Positions 24,846-34,006 of a DNA stretch of 64,000 bases are shown here, piece by piece (within the stretch, counting starts at the first letter, position 1; every line of letters begins with the position of its first letter). A program made the position numbers and the translations under genes. The notes under the pieces were generated by a model. It searched no databases, had not been told where the DNA came from, and worked only from the letters and a program-made list of their open reading frames with translations. Origin of the DNA: Hyphomicrobiales bacterium (GTDB taxonomy: Bacteria; Pseudomonadota; Alphaproteobacteria; Rhizobiales; Rhizobiaceae); contig UBMI01000011.1 in assembly GCA_900466475.1 (NCBI GenBank), positions 78,735 to 142,734 on the forward strand, written 5' to 3'.

Positions 24846-24870
24846 GGAACCGCAGCATCGTAGAATGGTT
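24846..24870 (+). promoter_or_regulatory. EcfG/RpoE2-type promoter
   Basis: GGAAC (24846-24850), 18 bases, TT (24869-24870), 23 bases before the ATG at 24894. Confidence 0.7.
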
Positions 24871-24893
24871 TAACGTCGTCGTCGGAGGTATCC

Positions 24894-25091
24894 ATGATCA
24901 GGGAAATCGCAGTCGCTGCCGCATGCGCCATCCTCGTGCTGGAAGGCATGTTCACCCTTCAGCTCTACGGACTGAACGCAGCGTCGGGCGCATTGGCGGG
25001 AGGCACCGTAGGAGGGCTAGGAATCTTACTTGCGCGCTTTAGATGCAAGGCTTCTCGTCACGGTCGGCGGCGACCCAACCGCCGTCTGTAG
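24894..25091 (+). CDS. Small membrane protein, stress promoter
   Basis: 65 residues with one or two hydrophobic segments ('IAVAAACAILVLEGMFTLQL', 'GALAGGTVGGLGILLARF') and an Arg-rich end. GGAGG precedes the ATG, and a GGAAC-N18-TT promoter lies upstream. No family recognised. Confidence 0.6.
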   Translation: MIREIAVAAACAILVLEGMFTLQLYGLNAASGALAGGTVGGLGILLARFRCKASRHGRRRPNRRL

Positions 25092-25107
25092 CACCGAGAC
25101 AGGGCGC

Positions 25108-25524
25108 CTAAGTAGCATTGCGCTCCCTTTCCTCGGCTTTGTCCTCGGCGACCTCCTCGACACACTCGGCCTTTTCCGCCAGCTTTCGGCTCATTTCCCG
25201 AAGCTCTTGTTCCTCCAGCTTCTCGATGCCGACGAACTTGTTCTGTGCCTGCGATGTCAGGATCAGCTCGTCCAGTTTCGCCTGAAGAGCCTTGCCATCG
25301 CGGTTCTGCGAGTTCTGAAGAACAAAGACCATGAGGAAGGTAACGATCGTCGTGCTCGTGTTAATGACGAGCTGCCAGGTCTCGGAATAGTCGAAAAAGG
25401 GGCCGGAGACTGCCCACGCCAGGACAAGAACAACGGCGAGCACGAAGGTCGTCGGCTTTCCGGAAAGGTCTGCAATGGCGGATGCGAACTTTGAAAATCC
25501 CTTGGACATTGCGTTGTCGCTCAT
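25108..25524 (-). CDS. Low-affinity iron permease-family membrane protein (copy 2)
   Basis: 138-aa paralog of 24413-24757: 'TFVLAVVLVLAWAVSGPFF', 'TTIVTFLMVFVLQNSQNRDG', 'ALQAKLDELILTSQAQNKFV' and an acidic C-terminus. Convergent with 24894-25091. An N19-spaced stress promoter lies 31 bases upstream. Confidence 0.88.
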   Translation of the reverse strand: MSDNAMSKGFSKFASAIADLSGKPTTFVLAVVLVLAWAVSGPFFDYSETWQLVINTSTTIVTFLMVFVLQNSQNRDGKALQAKLDELILTSQAQNKFVGIEKLEEQELREMSRKLAEKAECVEEVAEDKAEERERNAT

Positions 25525-25555
25525 GAAAAACCTCCTTGGTTCCCCGGAAAATGAT

Positions 25556-25581
25556 AACGCGATCCGAGCTCGAGCAGTTCC
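25556..25581 (-). promoter_or_regulatory. EcfG/RpoE2-type promoter (N19 spacing)
   Basis: Minus strand GGAAC (25577-25581), 19 bases, TT (25556-25557), 31 bases before the ATG at 25524. Confidence 0.6.
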
Positions 25582-26170
25582 GATCTTGGGACTTCAGTCT
25601 GAGGTGCCCCGTGTGCCGTGCATGGGAGACTTGCGTTGCGAAGCGCCAATGATAGTCGGCATTCGCTCATCCTGGCGCGAGTCGAGATCAATTAAGGTTT
25701 CTCGGAATCGTGGCCGAACGTCTCAGGCAGCGTTCACGATGATCGATAGCTACCGCGCCGCTTCACTGTTCCGCAGTGACGTGATCGCCAATTCGATCGG
25801 ACCACAGCGAGATCGCCTCCTTCTACGGCCCTGCTCGCGTCTTCCACTGCGCCGATCTTCCGGCGCTCGACAAGCCCAAAGTGCCGGGGGCATTCGCCCT
25901 CGATCGAGACCTGGGCACAGCAGCCCCATATTTCCAGGTTGCACCAGGCCGAGATCAAGTGCCTTCCCAACCTGCATATCGTGCCCAATGTCATCGTTGT
26001 CAGATTGGATCTCGACTTTGAAACCAGCCGCGCCCGAAAGGCGCGCCTCTGGCACCACGGAGTGCTACAGAGCATTGAGGCGAAGACCGTCGCACTGGGC
26101 TGCGGCGGCCGGGAAACGCCCGGCTTGTGGCGGGGACACGAGTAAGAAAAGAAGCCGTGCGGCCTTCGGG
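25582..26170. other. Stretch without a firm gene
   Basis: About 590 bases. Both strands keep frames open. One minus-strand frame (25734-25994, 86 residues, 'LISAWCNLEIWGCCAQV') is Cys/Trp-rich and might be a decayed small Cys protein, but no intact family member can be shown. Confidence 0.35.
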
Positions 26171-26413
26171 TCACCCGACGCGCGATTGTGGAAATTGTCC
26201 CGGCGCGTCATCTGGTGGCGTCAGTCGTTGCAGCAATTCTGAGACAAGCGACGCCTCATCGTATTTGGACTGAGCAAGATCGATTGCAATACTGAGAGCC
26301 CGGCGACCCTCAATGCTGTCGATGCCGCAGTGGCGCGTGCGGCACCATTCGCGGACAGCACTCGTAACCAGTTCAATTTCGGAATCCGAGAGTGATATGA
26401 CGGGTAGCAACAT
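26171..26413 (-). CDS. Conserved small rhizobial protein
   Basis: 80-aa protein: 'MLLPVISLSDSEIELVTSAV' followed by 'REWCRTRHCGIDSIEGRRAL' and an acidic helix. AGGAG lies 8 bases before the ATG at 26413, which fixes the start inside a longer open frame. Similar helical small proteins are frequent on rhizobial plasmids; function unknown. Confidence 0.65.
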   Translation of the reverse strand: MLLPVISLSDSEIELVTSAVREWCRTRHCGIDSIEGRRALSIAIDLAQSKYDEASLVSELLQRLTPPDDAPGQFPQSRVG

Positions 26414-26734
26414 TTCTATGCTCCTGCGGCAGAACGGCAGAAGCAAAGCGCACTCCCAAGCGACCACTACCATGAGTTAATGAGGCCGATGAATAGAGGA
26501 TACGCTCAAACAGCGAGTTCTGATACTCACTATGACATGGTCGGGGTAGTAGTCAGGGGGAGCTAGCGTTCGCCGCCTTTTGATCTACGAAACGCTCCGA
26601 GTATGCTTATGTGCTTCGGCATGCGGCGTACATGCGATAAATCCTGTTCCGCAACCGTCAACGCGTTTAAAGCCAACGTGAGGCCCCGCGCAGGAGTGCC
26701 GGCCCGACGAGCGGCAGGAGAACTCAGACTTCTA
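26414..26734. other. Intergenic, nothing identified
   Basis: About 320 bases; no gene, repeat or terminator that I can support. Confidence 0.4.
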
Positions 26735-26947
26735 TCAGCTGTAGCCATTGTGCTCGTCGTTGGCGGTGACCCGGTTTCGGCGCCGAATACGGCGGTCGCG
26801 TGAGACCTGATTGAGGGCACTGAAAAATTCACGCGGCTCAAGCTTGCCGTTGAAAAACCGGTCGGCAGCGTCCAAAAGCTCCCCCAGGTCGACATTTGCG
26901 TTGCCGATCACCCGGTGTCGAATGAAGGCAACAAGTACACGGTCCAT
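26735..26947 (-). CDS. Small protein, paralog of 58133-58327
   Basis: 70-aa protein: 'DRVLVAFIRHRVIGNANVDL', 'GELLDAADRFFNGKLEPREF', then a basic tail. The gene at 58133 encodes the same pattern ('LLIVFIRQRMAGRIDVDLGE'). Both have GGAAC-N18-TT promoters. Function unknown. Confidence 0.7.
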   Translation of the reverse strand: MDRVLVAFIRHRVIGNANVDLGELLDAADRFFNGKLEPREFFSALNQVSRDRRIRRRNRVTANDEHNGYS

Positions 26948-27398
26948 CGCACATCCTCAGGCCTGCCAGGAGCATCCGTCTAACAGGGCGGCGTAAAAAC
27001 TGTTTTCCCAGTAATTTGTTCCCTACCAATTTTGGACTAAAAATACTTCGGCCGGTGCATCTTTTGGATGCATCAACAAAAAGTTAAATTCTCGTATAAG
27101 TAAAATATGCCTGCAGCAACCGGGGCGCCGGTCCATCCTGGACGGCGTCGTAATGCTGAAATCCACAGGGTTCTTCTGGCCGGTCGCTCGAACGGGCGAA
27201 CTCGCTTCGAACCTATTTTTGGTCGACAGCCACAACACTCTCCAGCGGTAGAAGCGCGCAGACGAAGCATCTACCACTTTCGGTGATGGACCGAACCTTA
27301 TGATGATACCGCCCTTCCAAAGGGTAGTTTGTTAAGTGCTCAACTATGGGTGATAGTTCGTAAGGGCTGGGGTGCCTCGAGGGCGTCAGGAGGCTGAC
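26948..27398. other. Intergenic; promoter plus AT-richer DNA
   Basis: Contains the leftward promoter at 26998-27022. The part from 27040 to 27110 is AT-richer than its surroundings. No gene is supported. A GAAC-N7-GAAC at 27198-27212 looks like a LexA box but has no gene start near it. Confidence 0.4.
26998..27022 (-). promoter_or_regulatory. EcfG/RpoE2-type promoter
   Basis: Minus strand GGAAC (27018-27022), 18 bases, TT (26998-26999), 50 bases before the ATG at 26947. Confidence 0.7.
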
Positions 27399-28286
27399 AT
27401 GGAACCTTTAATCCGCGAAGTGCCACGACTTGCAAATGTCACCAACGATATCTCGGTGACCACTCAGCTGCAACAGGAACTGCGATCCAATGGCTTTGCG
27501 ATCATAAGAGGATTATTGACCCCGCAGGAGGCGAAAAGTTTGCGGCCGGTCGTAAGGCGATCGCTAAAGGCTAACGGCCGCTATTTGTATGGCGGCAAGT
27601 TTCAGCTACACGCCATGTACACGACAGAGGAAGTCGCGCGGTTTTTGACATCTGACGTCATCCTTGCTCGATTGAAGGAAATTACCGATCCTCTCGAAGT
27701 CGTTCTTACCGGCGAGTGCGACCTGATGATCAACACGACGTCGTCATGGCACAACGATGTCCCGCACCATCCTCGCTGCAAGGATGGCAGTATCTTTGCC
27801 GACGACACGTTCAGGGTCTACAAGATTGCGTTCTATCTGCAAGACCAGGGGGACGATTCGCCGGCAACGTTGAAGGTTCGCCCGCGATCTCACTTGAAAG
27901 GCGTGGTCGATAGCCTTCCGGCAAGAGGGCTCGGTGTCAAAGCGGGTGATGCAATCATATTCGACGTGCGCATCGAGCACGCCGGCCAGATGCCGACATT
28001 TGTTGACCGAAGCCTGCGAAGGATTTGCGAGCTGGTCGCTCCCCCACTTCATCTGGATGCACAAATGGCTTTCACCCTGAGCCGCGCGATCCTCCGCCGC
28101 ATCGCTTTTACACAGGATCGCGTTGCGGTCTTCATGACGTTTGGTCCCGCTGAAGAACAGACCTATTCCTATGCCGATGAAGGTCGCCTTCGCCACCCAG
28201 GGACAAGAGGCACGCTTAGCACTGAAGTGCTGGCGCAGCTCTCACGGAACAACATACAACCGCCCATAATCGGCAGCCCCACGTAA
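27399..28286 (+). CDS. Phytanoyl-CoA dioxygenase (PhyH)-like Fe(II)/2-oxoglutarate enzyme
   Basis: 295-aa protein with the PhyH layout: N-terminal 'ELRSNGFAIIRGLLTPQEAK' helix-strand, metal-binding His-x-Asp in 'SWHNDVPHH' and the distal His in 'VRIEHAGQMP'. An Arg that could bind 2-oxoglutarate follows ('RSLRRICELV'). ATG 27399 has AGGAGG 7 bases upstream. The last ~70 residues ('YADEGRLRHPGTRGTLS') are conserved-looking but unassigned. No biosynthetic neighbours define a substrate. Confidence 0.8.
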   Translation: MEPLIREVPRLANVTNDISVTTQLQQELRSNGFAIIRGLLTPQEAKSLRPVVRRSLKANGRYLYGGKFQLHAMYTTEEVARFLTSDVILARLKEITDPLEVVLTGECDLMINTTSSWHNDVPHHPRCKDGSIFADDTFRVYKIAFYLQDQGDDSPATLKVRPRSHLKGVVDSLPARGLGVKAGDAIIFDVRIEHAGQMPTFVDRSLRRICELVAPPLHLDAQMAFTLSRAILRRIAFTQDRVAVFMTFGPAEEQTYSYADEGRLRHPGTRGTLSTEVLAQLSRNNIQPPIIGSPT

Positions 28287-28436
28287 GGCCGCGTGAATGG
28301 GCGCTCGATGAGATCGAAGTCAGATGGATTTCGGTTGTGGCCAGCCGCGGTGCTGGATGTTTCATACATTTCGTAGTCAAGGTAGCGCGATACTGCCCAT
28401 CGATTGCAACTTCCAGGCAACACGAACAAGGCACGC

Positions 28437-29172
28437 TAGAAGTTCGCGCGGCATCGGCCGGGCGGCTGCGCTTGCCTTCGCAAGGGAAGGTGCCGCGCTA
28501 ATCGGCGTGCACTACTCCGCCAATGCGGATGCGGCCAGCGCAACGGTGCGCGATATCGAGACGCTTGGCGTGAAAGCCGTTGCGGTAAAAAGCGACCTCC
28601 GACAGGGTAAGGAAGCTGCCGATAGCCTATGGGCCCAGTTCGGCGAAGCGGCGCGTGCTGAAACCGGTTCGTCTGCTCTCGACATTCTGGTGAACAACGC
28701 CGGTATTGCACCAGCACTGCCTTTGAAGCAGACAAGTGAAGCCGCGTTTGATGAAGTGATGACGATCAACTACAAGGCGCCGTTCTTCCTGATCCACGCA
28801 GTCGCCGACCACATCCGCGACAACGGCCGGATCATCAATGTCTCCACCGGATTTACACGTATCGCGGCACCGACCCATCCCGCCTATGCGGCTTCCAAGG
28901 GCGCCCTGGAGACTTTGACGTTGGCGCTTGCACCGGAGTTTGCGGCGCGCGGGATCACAGTCAATGCCGTGCTGCCGGGTGTGACCGAAACCGATATGAA
29001 TGCGGAGTGGCTGGCATTGCCGGATGCACGCGCCGGCGCCGAAGCACTCTCTGTGTTCTCGCGCGTTGGAAAGGCGGAGGACGTCGCCGACGTCATCGCC
29101 TTCCTTGCATCGAACGATGCGCGCTGGACGACGGGCCAGATGATCGATGCCACGGGCGGCGCCCGGATCTGA
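28437..29172 (+). pseudogene. SDR gene that has lost its N-terminus
   Basis: From 'SSRGIGRAAALAFAREGAAL' on, this is a good SDR with 'NNAG', 'NVSTGFTRIA' (Ser), 'YAASKGALE' (Tyr/Lys) and 'VNAVLPGVTETDM'. The expected first ~15 residues, with the first Gly of TGxxxGIG, are missing; the frame runs upstream into unrelated sequence with no ribosome site. The junction is near 28437. An ATG at 28324 would add a strange Cys-rich leader, so expression from there is unlikely. Confidence 0.65.
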
Positions 29173-29343
29173 ACTGCATCAAGGTAGTTCACCTTCGAGC
29201 TGGCGAAGGCGCGGTCGAAGCCTGTCCCCTTCGGCCCTGCGGCAGGTCCTGCTAGAAGGTTGCCTGTCTCGCCAATGCTGTCTTGATCAGAAAAAGCAAA
29301 CATCTGCTTGGGTGCCGTCTCCGGCGCTTGTCGAAGGCAGGTG

Positions 29344-30072
29344 TCAGACCTGAGCCATGCCCCCATCCACGGCTATTTCTGCACCCGTGGTAAAACTGCT
29401 CTCGTCGCTTGCGAGGAAGAGGGCAGCGGCTGCCACCTCATCAGGTCTGCCCATACGCCCAAGAGGGATCATCTTGGACAGTGCATCTCGAATTTCCAGT
29501 GAGGCGGCCGCCATCATCGCCGTATCCGTCGGTCCAGGGCTGACAACGTTTACGCGTATGCCTTTGGGAGCAAGTTCGTTGGCCCATGTGCGTGCGAACG
29601 AACGGACGGCGGCTTTGGTCGCACCGTAGACGCCATAGCCTTTGGTGCCGATACCGCCGGCGATGGAGCCAATCAGCACAATCGTTCCGCCCGGCTGCAT
29701 GATGTCGACGGCGCCCTGTGCCGCAAATACGAGAGCTCGCACGTTCAGGCCGAATGTCCGATCGAAATGATCCTCGGAAATGTCTTCTAATTGTGCGTGT
29801 TCGGATAGGCCCGCATTCACGACGAGCACGTCGATGCGGCCTTGTTCCGATCGGACCCGCTCGAAGACACTCTGAAGATCGGCGCTGTCGCTGGCATCTG
29901 CCCGAACCGTTCGGATGCTGCCCATGCCGGCTGACTCAGGTTGGCTCTCGGCTCCCTTGCGGCTAGTCGCGTAGACCTGCGCCCCTTCGCCGGCAAACCT
30001 CTGAGAAATGGCTCCGCCAATGCCACCGACACCGCCGATAACGAGGGAAATCTTGTTCGCTAGTCTGTTCAT
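29344..30072 (-). CDS. SDR-family oxidoreductase
   Basis: 242-aa classical SDR: 'SLVIGGVGGIGGAISQRFAG' (a Gly replaces the usual Thr-Gly), 'LVVNAGLSE', 'LIGSIAG' (Ser), 'YGVYGATKAA' (Tyr/Lys), 'VNVVSPGPTDTAM'. GGAG upstream of ATG 30072. It is divergent from an HxlR regulator gene 96 bases away, the usual target arrangement for HxlR. Confidence 0.9.
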   Translation of the reverse strand: MNRLANKISLVIGGVGGIGGAISQRFAGEGAQVYATSRKGAESQPESAGMGSIRTVRADASDSADLQSVFERVRSEQGRIDVLVVNAGLSEHAQLEDISEDHFDRTFGLNVRALVFAAQGAVDIMQPGGTIVLIGSIAGGIGTKGYGVYGATKAAVRSFARTWANELAPKGIRVNVVSPGPTDTAMMAAASLEIRDALSKMIPLGRMGRPDEVAAAALFLASDESSFTTGAEIAVDGGMAQV

Positions 30073-30167
30073 GTTAACTCCATCAAGACTGATAGCGCCA
30101 AGATATATTCTCTGTACCTACGGTCAATTACGCACTATATGTAAAGCAGATATCGAGGTGTATACCG

Positions 30168-30590
30168 ATGCCCAGAACAGACGAAGGTCCGCTCATCAAA
30201 GCTTGCTCGTCTCCTGGCCACAAGGCTGTTTCCGCCGAGACGTTGTTGGACGTTGAGAAGGCGCGGCCGGTGCTTGAGCAGATCGCTAACAAGTGGTCTG
30301 TCCTTATCCTGACTGTACTATGTACCAAACCGTCACGCTTCAACGAGATCATGCGTCGCCTTGACGGGATTACGCACAAAGCCCTCGCCGACGCGTTGAA
30401 ACGGCTGGAGCGCAATGGGCTCATCCACCGTGAAGTGCTGACAACAACGACGCCGGTTGGCGTCGAATATACCATCACCTCGCTCGGTCGCTCCCTTCAG
30501 CAACCGTTCGAAGCGCTCTATGCGTGGTCCATGACCTACGGTTCCGAGCTTGAGCGCGCGCAAGAAGAATATGATCGGGGTCGAGGCTAG
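30168..30590 (+). CDS. HxlR-family transcriptional regulator
   Basis: 140-aa winged-helix protein: 'VLEQIANKWSVLILTVLCTK', 'RFNEIMRRLDGITHKALADA', 'LKRLERNGLIHREV', the complete HxlR motif. Likely regulates the divergent SDR gene, probably in response to an electrophile or redox signal as for other HxlR proteins (inference). A conserved-position Cys is present at 'IKACSSPGH'. Confidence 0.92.
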   Translation: MPRTDEGPLIKACSSPGHKAVSAETLLDVEKARPVLEQIANKWSVLILTVLCTKPSRFNEIMRRLDGITHKALADALKRLERNGLIHREVLTTTTPVGVEYTITSLGRSLQQPFEALYAWSMTYGSELERAQEEYDRGRG

Positions 30591-30613
30591 CGGATGCTCG
30601 GCCTGATCGCATA

Positions 30614-31477
30614 TCACGCGCCTGCATTTACGAGATGGGCAGACACGGTCGAGATGAACGCGCGAAGACGCTGAAGACGTCTCAGGTCCCGGTGATATCC
30701 CATCCAGATATCTCGCGCCGGCGGCGACTTTGAAAGTTCCAGCCTGCGGATACCGGCGATCTGATCTCCGACTACGCGAGGCAACACGGCGATCCCGACA
30801 CCTTGCCGACACATGCGCCCCTGGACGTTGCGGTTGTTCGATCGCAGGATCGGTCTCGCGTTGGGGAAACTCTTGATGAGCCAATCGATATCGGGGAACT
30901 GACCGGTCGATGTATCATGTGTAATCAGCCGGAAACCGGTTCCGTCGCCATATTTAGGAGCAGGCGAATCCTCGGCGATGTAGACGCCGTATTGGAGCGT
31001 GAATAGCCGCCGCTGGACGACATCGGCAGTGTTGAACGGAACGATACGAAAGGCGACGTCGGCCTCTCGCTGGGCGAGATTGAACAGGCGCGTGCCCGTC
31101 AGGATCTCGACGTCGATATTGGGGTAGGCGTTGGAAAAATCCGCCAGGATGGGAGGCAGCACGTAGGCCCCGAACCAGTCCGCTGATGAAATGCGCAGAC
31201 TGCCTTTGAGATTCTGCTCCAGCCCCGCAAGCCGGCGCTCCATGCCCAGCGCGCCCTCTTCCATCTGCTCCGCCAGCGCGATGATCCCGTGGCCCTCCTC
31301 GGTCAGCACGAGACCGTCGGCGGTCCGCTGGAAGAGCGTGTGCCCGATCGCCTGCTCAAGTGCGCGCAGTCGCCTTCCGACGGTCGGATGGCTCGTTTGA
31401 AGAGAACGCGCGGCACCGCCAAGCGTGCCGGATCGCGCAATTGCAAGAAAGATTCTGACGTCACTCCATTCCATCAA
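30614..31477 (-). CDS. LysR-family transcriptional regulator
   Basis: 287-aa LysR protein: 'VRIFLAIARSGTLGGAARSL', 'HPTVGRRLRALEQAIGHTLF', then an effector domain ('GSLRISSADWFGAYVLPPIL'). It is divergent from the SDR at 31660 with 182 bases between, so the SDR-hydrolase-VOC genes are its probable targets. Not closely related to the two LysR copies at 16-19 kb. Confidence 0.92.
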   Translation of the reverse strand: MMEWSDVRIFLAIARSGTLGGAARSLQTSHPTVGRRLRALEQAIGHTLFQRTADGLVLTEEGHGIIALAEQMEEGALGMERRLAGLEQNLKGSLRISSADWFGAYVLPPILADFSNAYPNIDVEILTGTRLFNLAQREADVAFRIVPFNTADVVQRRLFTLQYGVYIAEDSPAPKYGDGTGFRLITHDTSTGQFPDIDWLIKSFPNARPILRSNNRNVQGRMCRQGVGIAVLPRVVGDQIAGIRRLELSKSPPARDIWMGYHRDLRRLQRLRAFISTVSAHLVNAGA

Positions 31478-31659
31478 ACGCCCCTAACAAAACTGAACGC
31501 CGAGAATACGATTCTGTCACTTAAAGAACAAACCTAAACACCTAGATTTTTGTCATCGTAAAGGCGCGCCTTCTGCAGTCCCGACGACTTTCATCAGGGC
31601 GCTCAAGTGAAAGAAACGCGCCTTGGGTGTCGTGTGAACTTAACCTCGGAGACAAAATA

Positions 31660-32484
31660 ATGAGAACTTGGCTCATAACAGGCTGCTCGAGCGGCTTCGG
31701 CCGCCGGCTCGCGCTCGCTGCAGCACAGCGCGGCGATCAGGTCATCGCCACGGCCCGCAATCTTAAAACGATCGAAGAAATGGCTGAGCCTTTCGACGGC
31801 CGCATGATCAGCTTGCCGCTCGACGTGACGGATGCGGCGGCAGCCGAGGCCGCGGCCGCAAAGGCGGTCGAGATTTTCGGCGGCTTCGACGTGCTCGTGA
31901 ACAATGCCGGTTACGGACTGTTCGGCGCGATCGAGGAAGGCACGCCCGAAGAATATCGGCCGATGTTTGAGGTGAACGTCTTTGGTCTGATTGAAACCAC
32001 GAGAGCCGCTCTGCCCGTCCTGCGAAGTTCAGGCGGAACGATTGTCAACATGTCGTCCGGCGCAGGCATCGCGGGCAGCGGCGGTGCCGGATATTACAAT
32101 GCCGCCAAGTTCGCCGTAGAAGGGATTTCCGAAGCGCTCGCCGGTGAGCTGAAGCCGTTCGGCATCCGCGTGCTGATCGTCGAGCCCGGGCCGTTTCGCA
32201 CCGATTTCCTTGGCCGTTCGATCACGATGGCGGCCAATGAGATGCCGCAATACGCCGCGAGCTCGCGTAGGCATTATCGCGCAACCAACAACGGCAATCA
32301 GGCGGGCGATCCCGACAAGGCGATTTCAGTGATCCTGCAGGCAGTCGACGCCGATGACGCTCCGCTTCATCTGCCGCTCGGCCAGATCGCGCATTCGATC
32401 GCTGAGCGAAAGCTGGCTTCCTTCCGCAGCGATATCGACGCATGGCGCGACATCACGATCGCCACCGATTTCGACCAGCCCTGA
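31660..32484 (+). CDS. SDR-family oxidoreductase (ketoreductase-like)
   Basis: 274-aa SDR: 'WLITGCSSGFGRRLALAAAQ', 'LVNNAGYG', 'NMSSGAG' (Ser), 'YYNAAKFAVEGISEALAGEL' (Tyr/Lys). ATG 31660 is chosen over an upstream frame because GGAG lies 10 bases before it and the family begins here. First of three same-strand genes (SDR, hydrolase, VOC) that look like a small catabolic or detoxification set. Confidence 0.92.
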   Translation: MRTWLITGCSSGFGRRLALAAAQRGDQVIATARNLKTIEEMAEPFDGRMISLPLDVTDAAAAEAAAAKAVEIFGGFDVLVNNAGYGLFGAIEEGTPEEYRPMFEVNVFGLIETTRAALPVLRSSGGTIVNMSSGAGIAGSGGAGYYNAAKFAVEGISEALAGELKPFGIRVLIVEPGPFRTDFLGRSITMAANEMPQYAASSRRHYRATNNGNQAGDPDKAISVILQAVDADDAPLHLPLGQIAHSIAERKLASFRSDIDAWRDITIATDFDQP

Positions 32485-32532
32485 ACGCTGGCCGCGAGCT
32501 TTGTTAACGTCAACATCGACTGGAAAGTGACC

Positions 32533-33381
32533 ATGATCGCAACTCTGAAGGGGTTTACCCAGCAACTGGTGCCGGCGAATGGGATCAAGATCAACGCCGC
32601 CACTGGGGGCTCAGGCCCGCCGATCCTTCTCCTGCACGGTTGGCCGGAAACCTGGTGGGAATGGCACCATGTGATGCCGCTGCTGGCCGAGCATTTGAGC
32701 GTGGTGGCCATGGATCTGCGGGGCGCGGGTTTTTCCGACTGCCCGCTTGACGGCTATGACAAAGCGACGATGGCGCGCGACGCGCATGATGTCATGCTTG
32801 CCCTTGGGCATGAACGCTACGCAGTGTGCGGTCATGACATTGGCGGAATGGTGGCGTTGCCGCAGGCCGCCATCTATCGGGAGGCTGTCACCCACCTGGC
32901 CGTGCTCGACGTTCCGCTTCCCGGCTGGACGCAATGGGAGGCGACGATCGCAAGGCTCTGGCACTTCAGCTTCCATATGAACCGGGATCTACCCGAGCGC
33001 CTGATCCATGGCCGTGAATATGACTATGTTTCGACCTTCATGGCTGAGCGGTTCTACGATCACAGCACCTTCAATCCGGCGGACATCGAGATCTACGCGA
33101 AAGCGATGGCACTTCCTGGCCGCACGCGCGCCGGCATGGAATGGTATCGTACCCTCGCCGGCGATCATGCGGCCGCGCTGGAGTACAAGAAGCGACCGCT
33201 CGAGATACCAGTACTAGGTCTCGGCGGGGATCAGCGCTTCGGTGCGCATATGGTCCCGATGCTGAAGGAGTTCGCCAGCGATGTGACGGGCGGCTCGATT
33301 GAGCGGTGCAGCCACTATGTCGCGGACGAGCGATCGGCAGAAGTGGCGGCCGCTCTCATCGATTTCCTCAAGGCCAGCTGA
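32533..33381 (+). CDS. Alpha/beta hydrolase, epoxide hydrolase/dehalogenase type
   Basis: 282-aa alpha/beta hydrolase: 'LLLHGWPETWWEWHHVMPLL' with the HGWP oxyanion motif of epoxide hydrolases, nucleophile Asp in 'VCGHDIGGMVA', and a C-terminal His in 'ERCSHYVADE'. An Asp nucleophile, not Ser, fits epoxide or haloalkane/haloacid hydrolysis. ATG 32533 has GGAAA 8 bases upstream; GTG 32527 is an alternative. It lies 48 bases after the SDR. Confidence 0.88.
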   Translation: MIATLKGFTQQLVPANGIKINAATGGSGPPILLLHGWPETWWEWHHVMPLLAEHLSVVAMDLRGAGFSDCPLDGYDKATMARDAHDVMLALGHERYAVCGHDIGGMVALPQAAIYREAVTHLAVLDVPLPGWTQWEATIARLWHFSFHMNRDLPERLIHGREYDYVSTFMAERFYDHSTFNPADIEIYAKAMALPGRTRAGMEWYRTLAGDHAAALEYKKRPLEIPVLGLGGDQRFGAHMVPMLKEFASDVTGGSIERCSHYVADERSAEVAAALIDFLKAS

Positions 33382-33391
33382 AACTCTGCGG

Positions 33392-33410
33392 CCGCCCCGT
33401 CGCGGGGCGG
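33392..33410. terminator. GC hairpin after the hydrolase gene
   Basis: CCGCCCCG-TCG-CGGGGCGG, an 8-bp perfect stem 11 bases after the stop. There is no U tract, so it may protect mRNA ends or attenuate rather than terminate. Confidence 0.35.
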
Positions 33411-33481
33411 ATCGCGACGCTGCGGGCAAGTTGCGCCCGCACCTACCGCATTCGATCGATTAAATAAGAAAGGAAACTGTC

Positions 33482-34006
33482 ATGACCGCACCTGTCATTC
33501 GCGGCGTCAATCATATTGGCATCACAGTGCCCGACATCGAAGCAGCAAAATCGTTCTTGGTGGAAGCTTTCGGCGGTCAGGTGATCTACCAGTCCTTCGG
33601 ACCGCGGGATGCGCCGCGTCAGGGACCCGACTTCGAACGGGCTACCGGTGCTTTCCCCGGAACGGTCGTGCGCGCACAGGCGATGGTCAAGATCGGTACC
33701 GGACCTGACATCGAGCTCTTTGAAATGCATGGCCCCGCACAAGCCAAGCCGGTTCGAGCGAGCGACTTTGGGATTACTCACTTCGGTGTCTACACCGACG
33801 ACATCGACGCGTCGGTAGAACGCTTTGAAAAAGCTGGAGGCACCTCTCTTACCGCGCCGCGCGCTATACCCTACGCAACCGAAAAAGGCCCTGGAAACAA
33901 GGTCTGCTACTGCCGCATGCCATGGGGCACGACGATTGAATTTATCACCACGCCCGACCGTATGGGCTATCACGACCAGACGGATCTGCGCCGGTGGCAG
34001 GACTAG
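33482..34006 (+). CDS. VOC-family (glyoxalase/dioxygenase superfamily) protein
   Basis: 174-aa vicinal-oxygen-chelate protein with two beta-alpha-beta-beta-beta halves: 'GVNHIGITVPDIEAAKSFLV' and 'GITHFGVYTDDIDASVERFE', ending 'WGTTIEFITTPDRM'. The His at the start of each half and the Glu in the last strand are the usual metal ligands. Third gene of the SDR-hydrolase-VOC group; role probably in degradation or isomerisation of a small compound. Confidence 0.9.
   Translation: MTAPVIRGVNHIGITVPDIEAAKSFLVEAFGGQVIYQSFGPRDAPRQGPDFERATGAFPGTVVRAQAMVKIGTGPDIELFEMHGPAQAKPVRASDFGITHFGVYTDDIDASVERFEKAGGTSLTAPRAIPYATEKGPGNKVCYCRMPWGTTIEFITTPDRMGYHDQTDLRRWQD

Noticed and set aside
27198..27212. GAAC-N7-GAAC as a third LexA box
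   Set aside because: The string fits but no gene starts near it; chance occurrence is likely.
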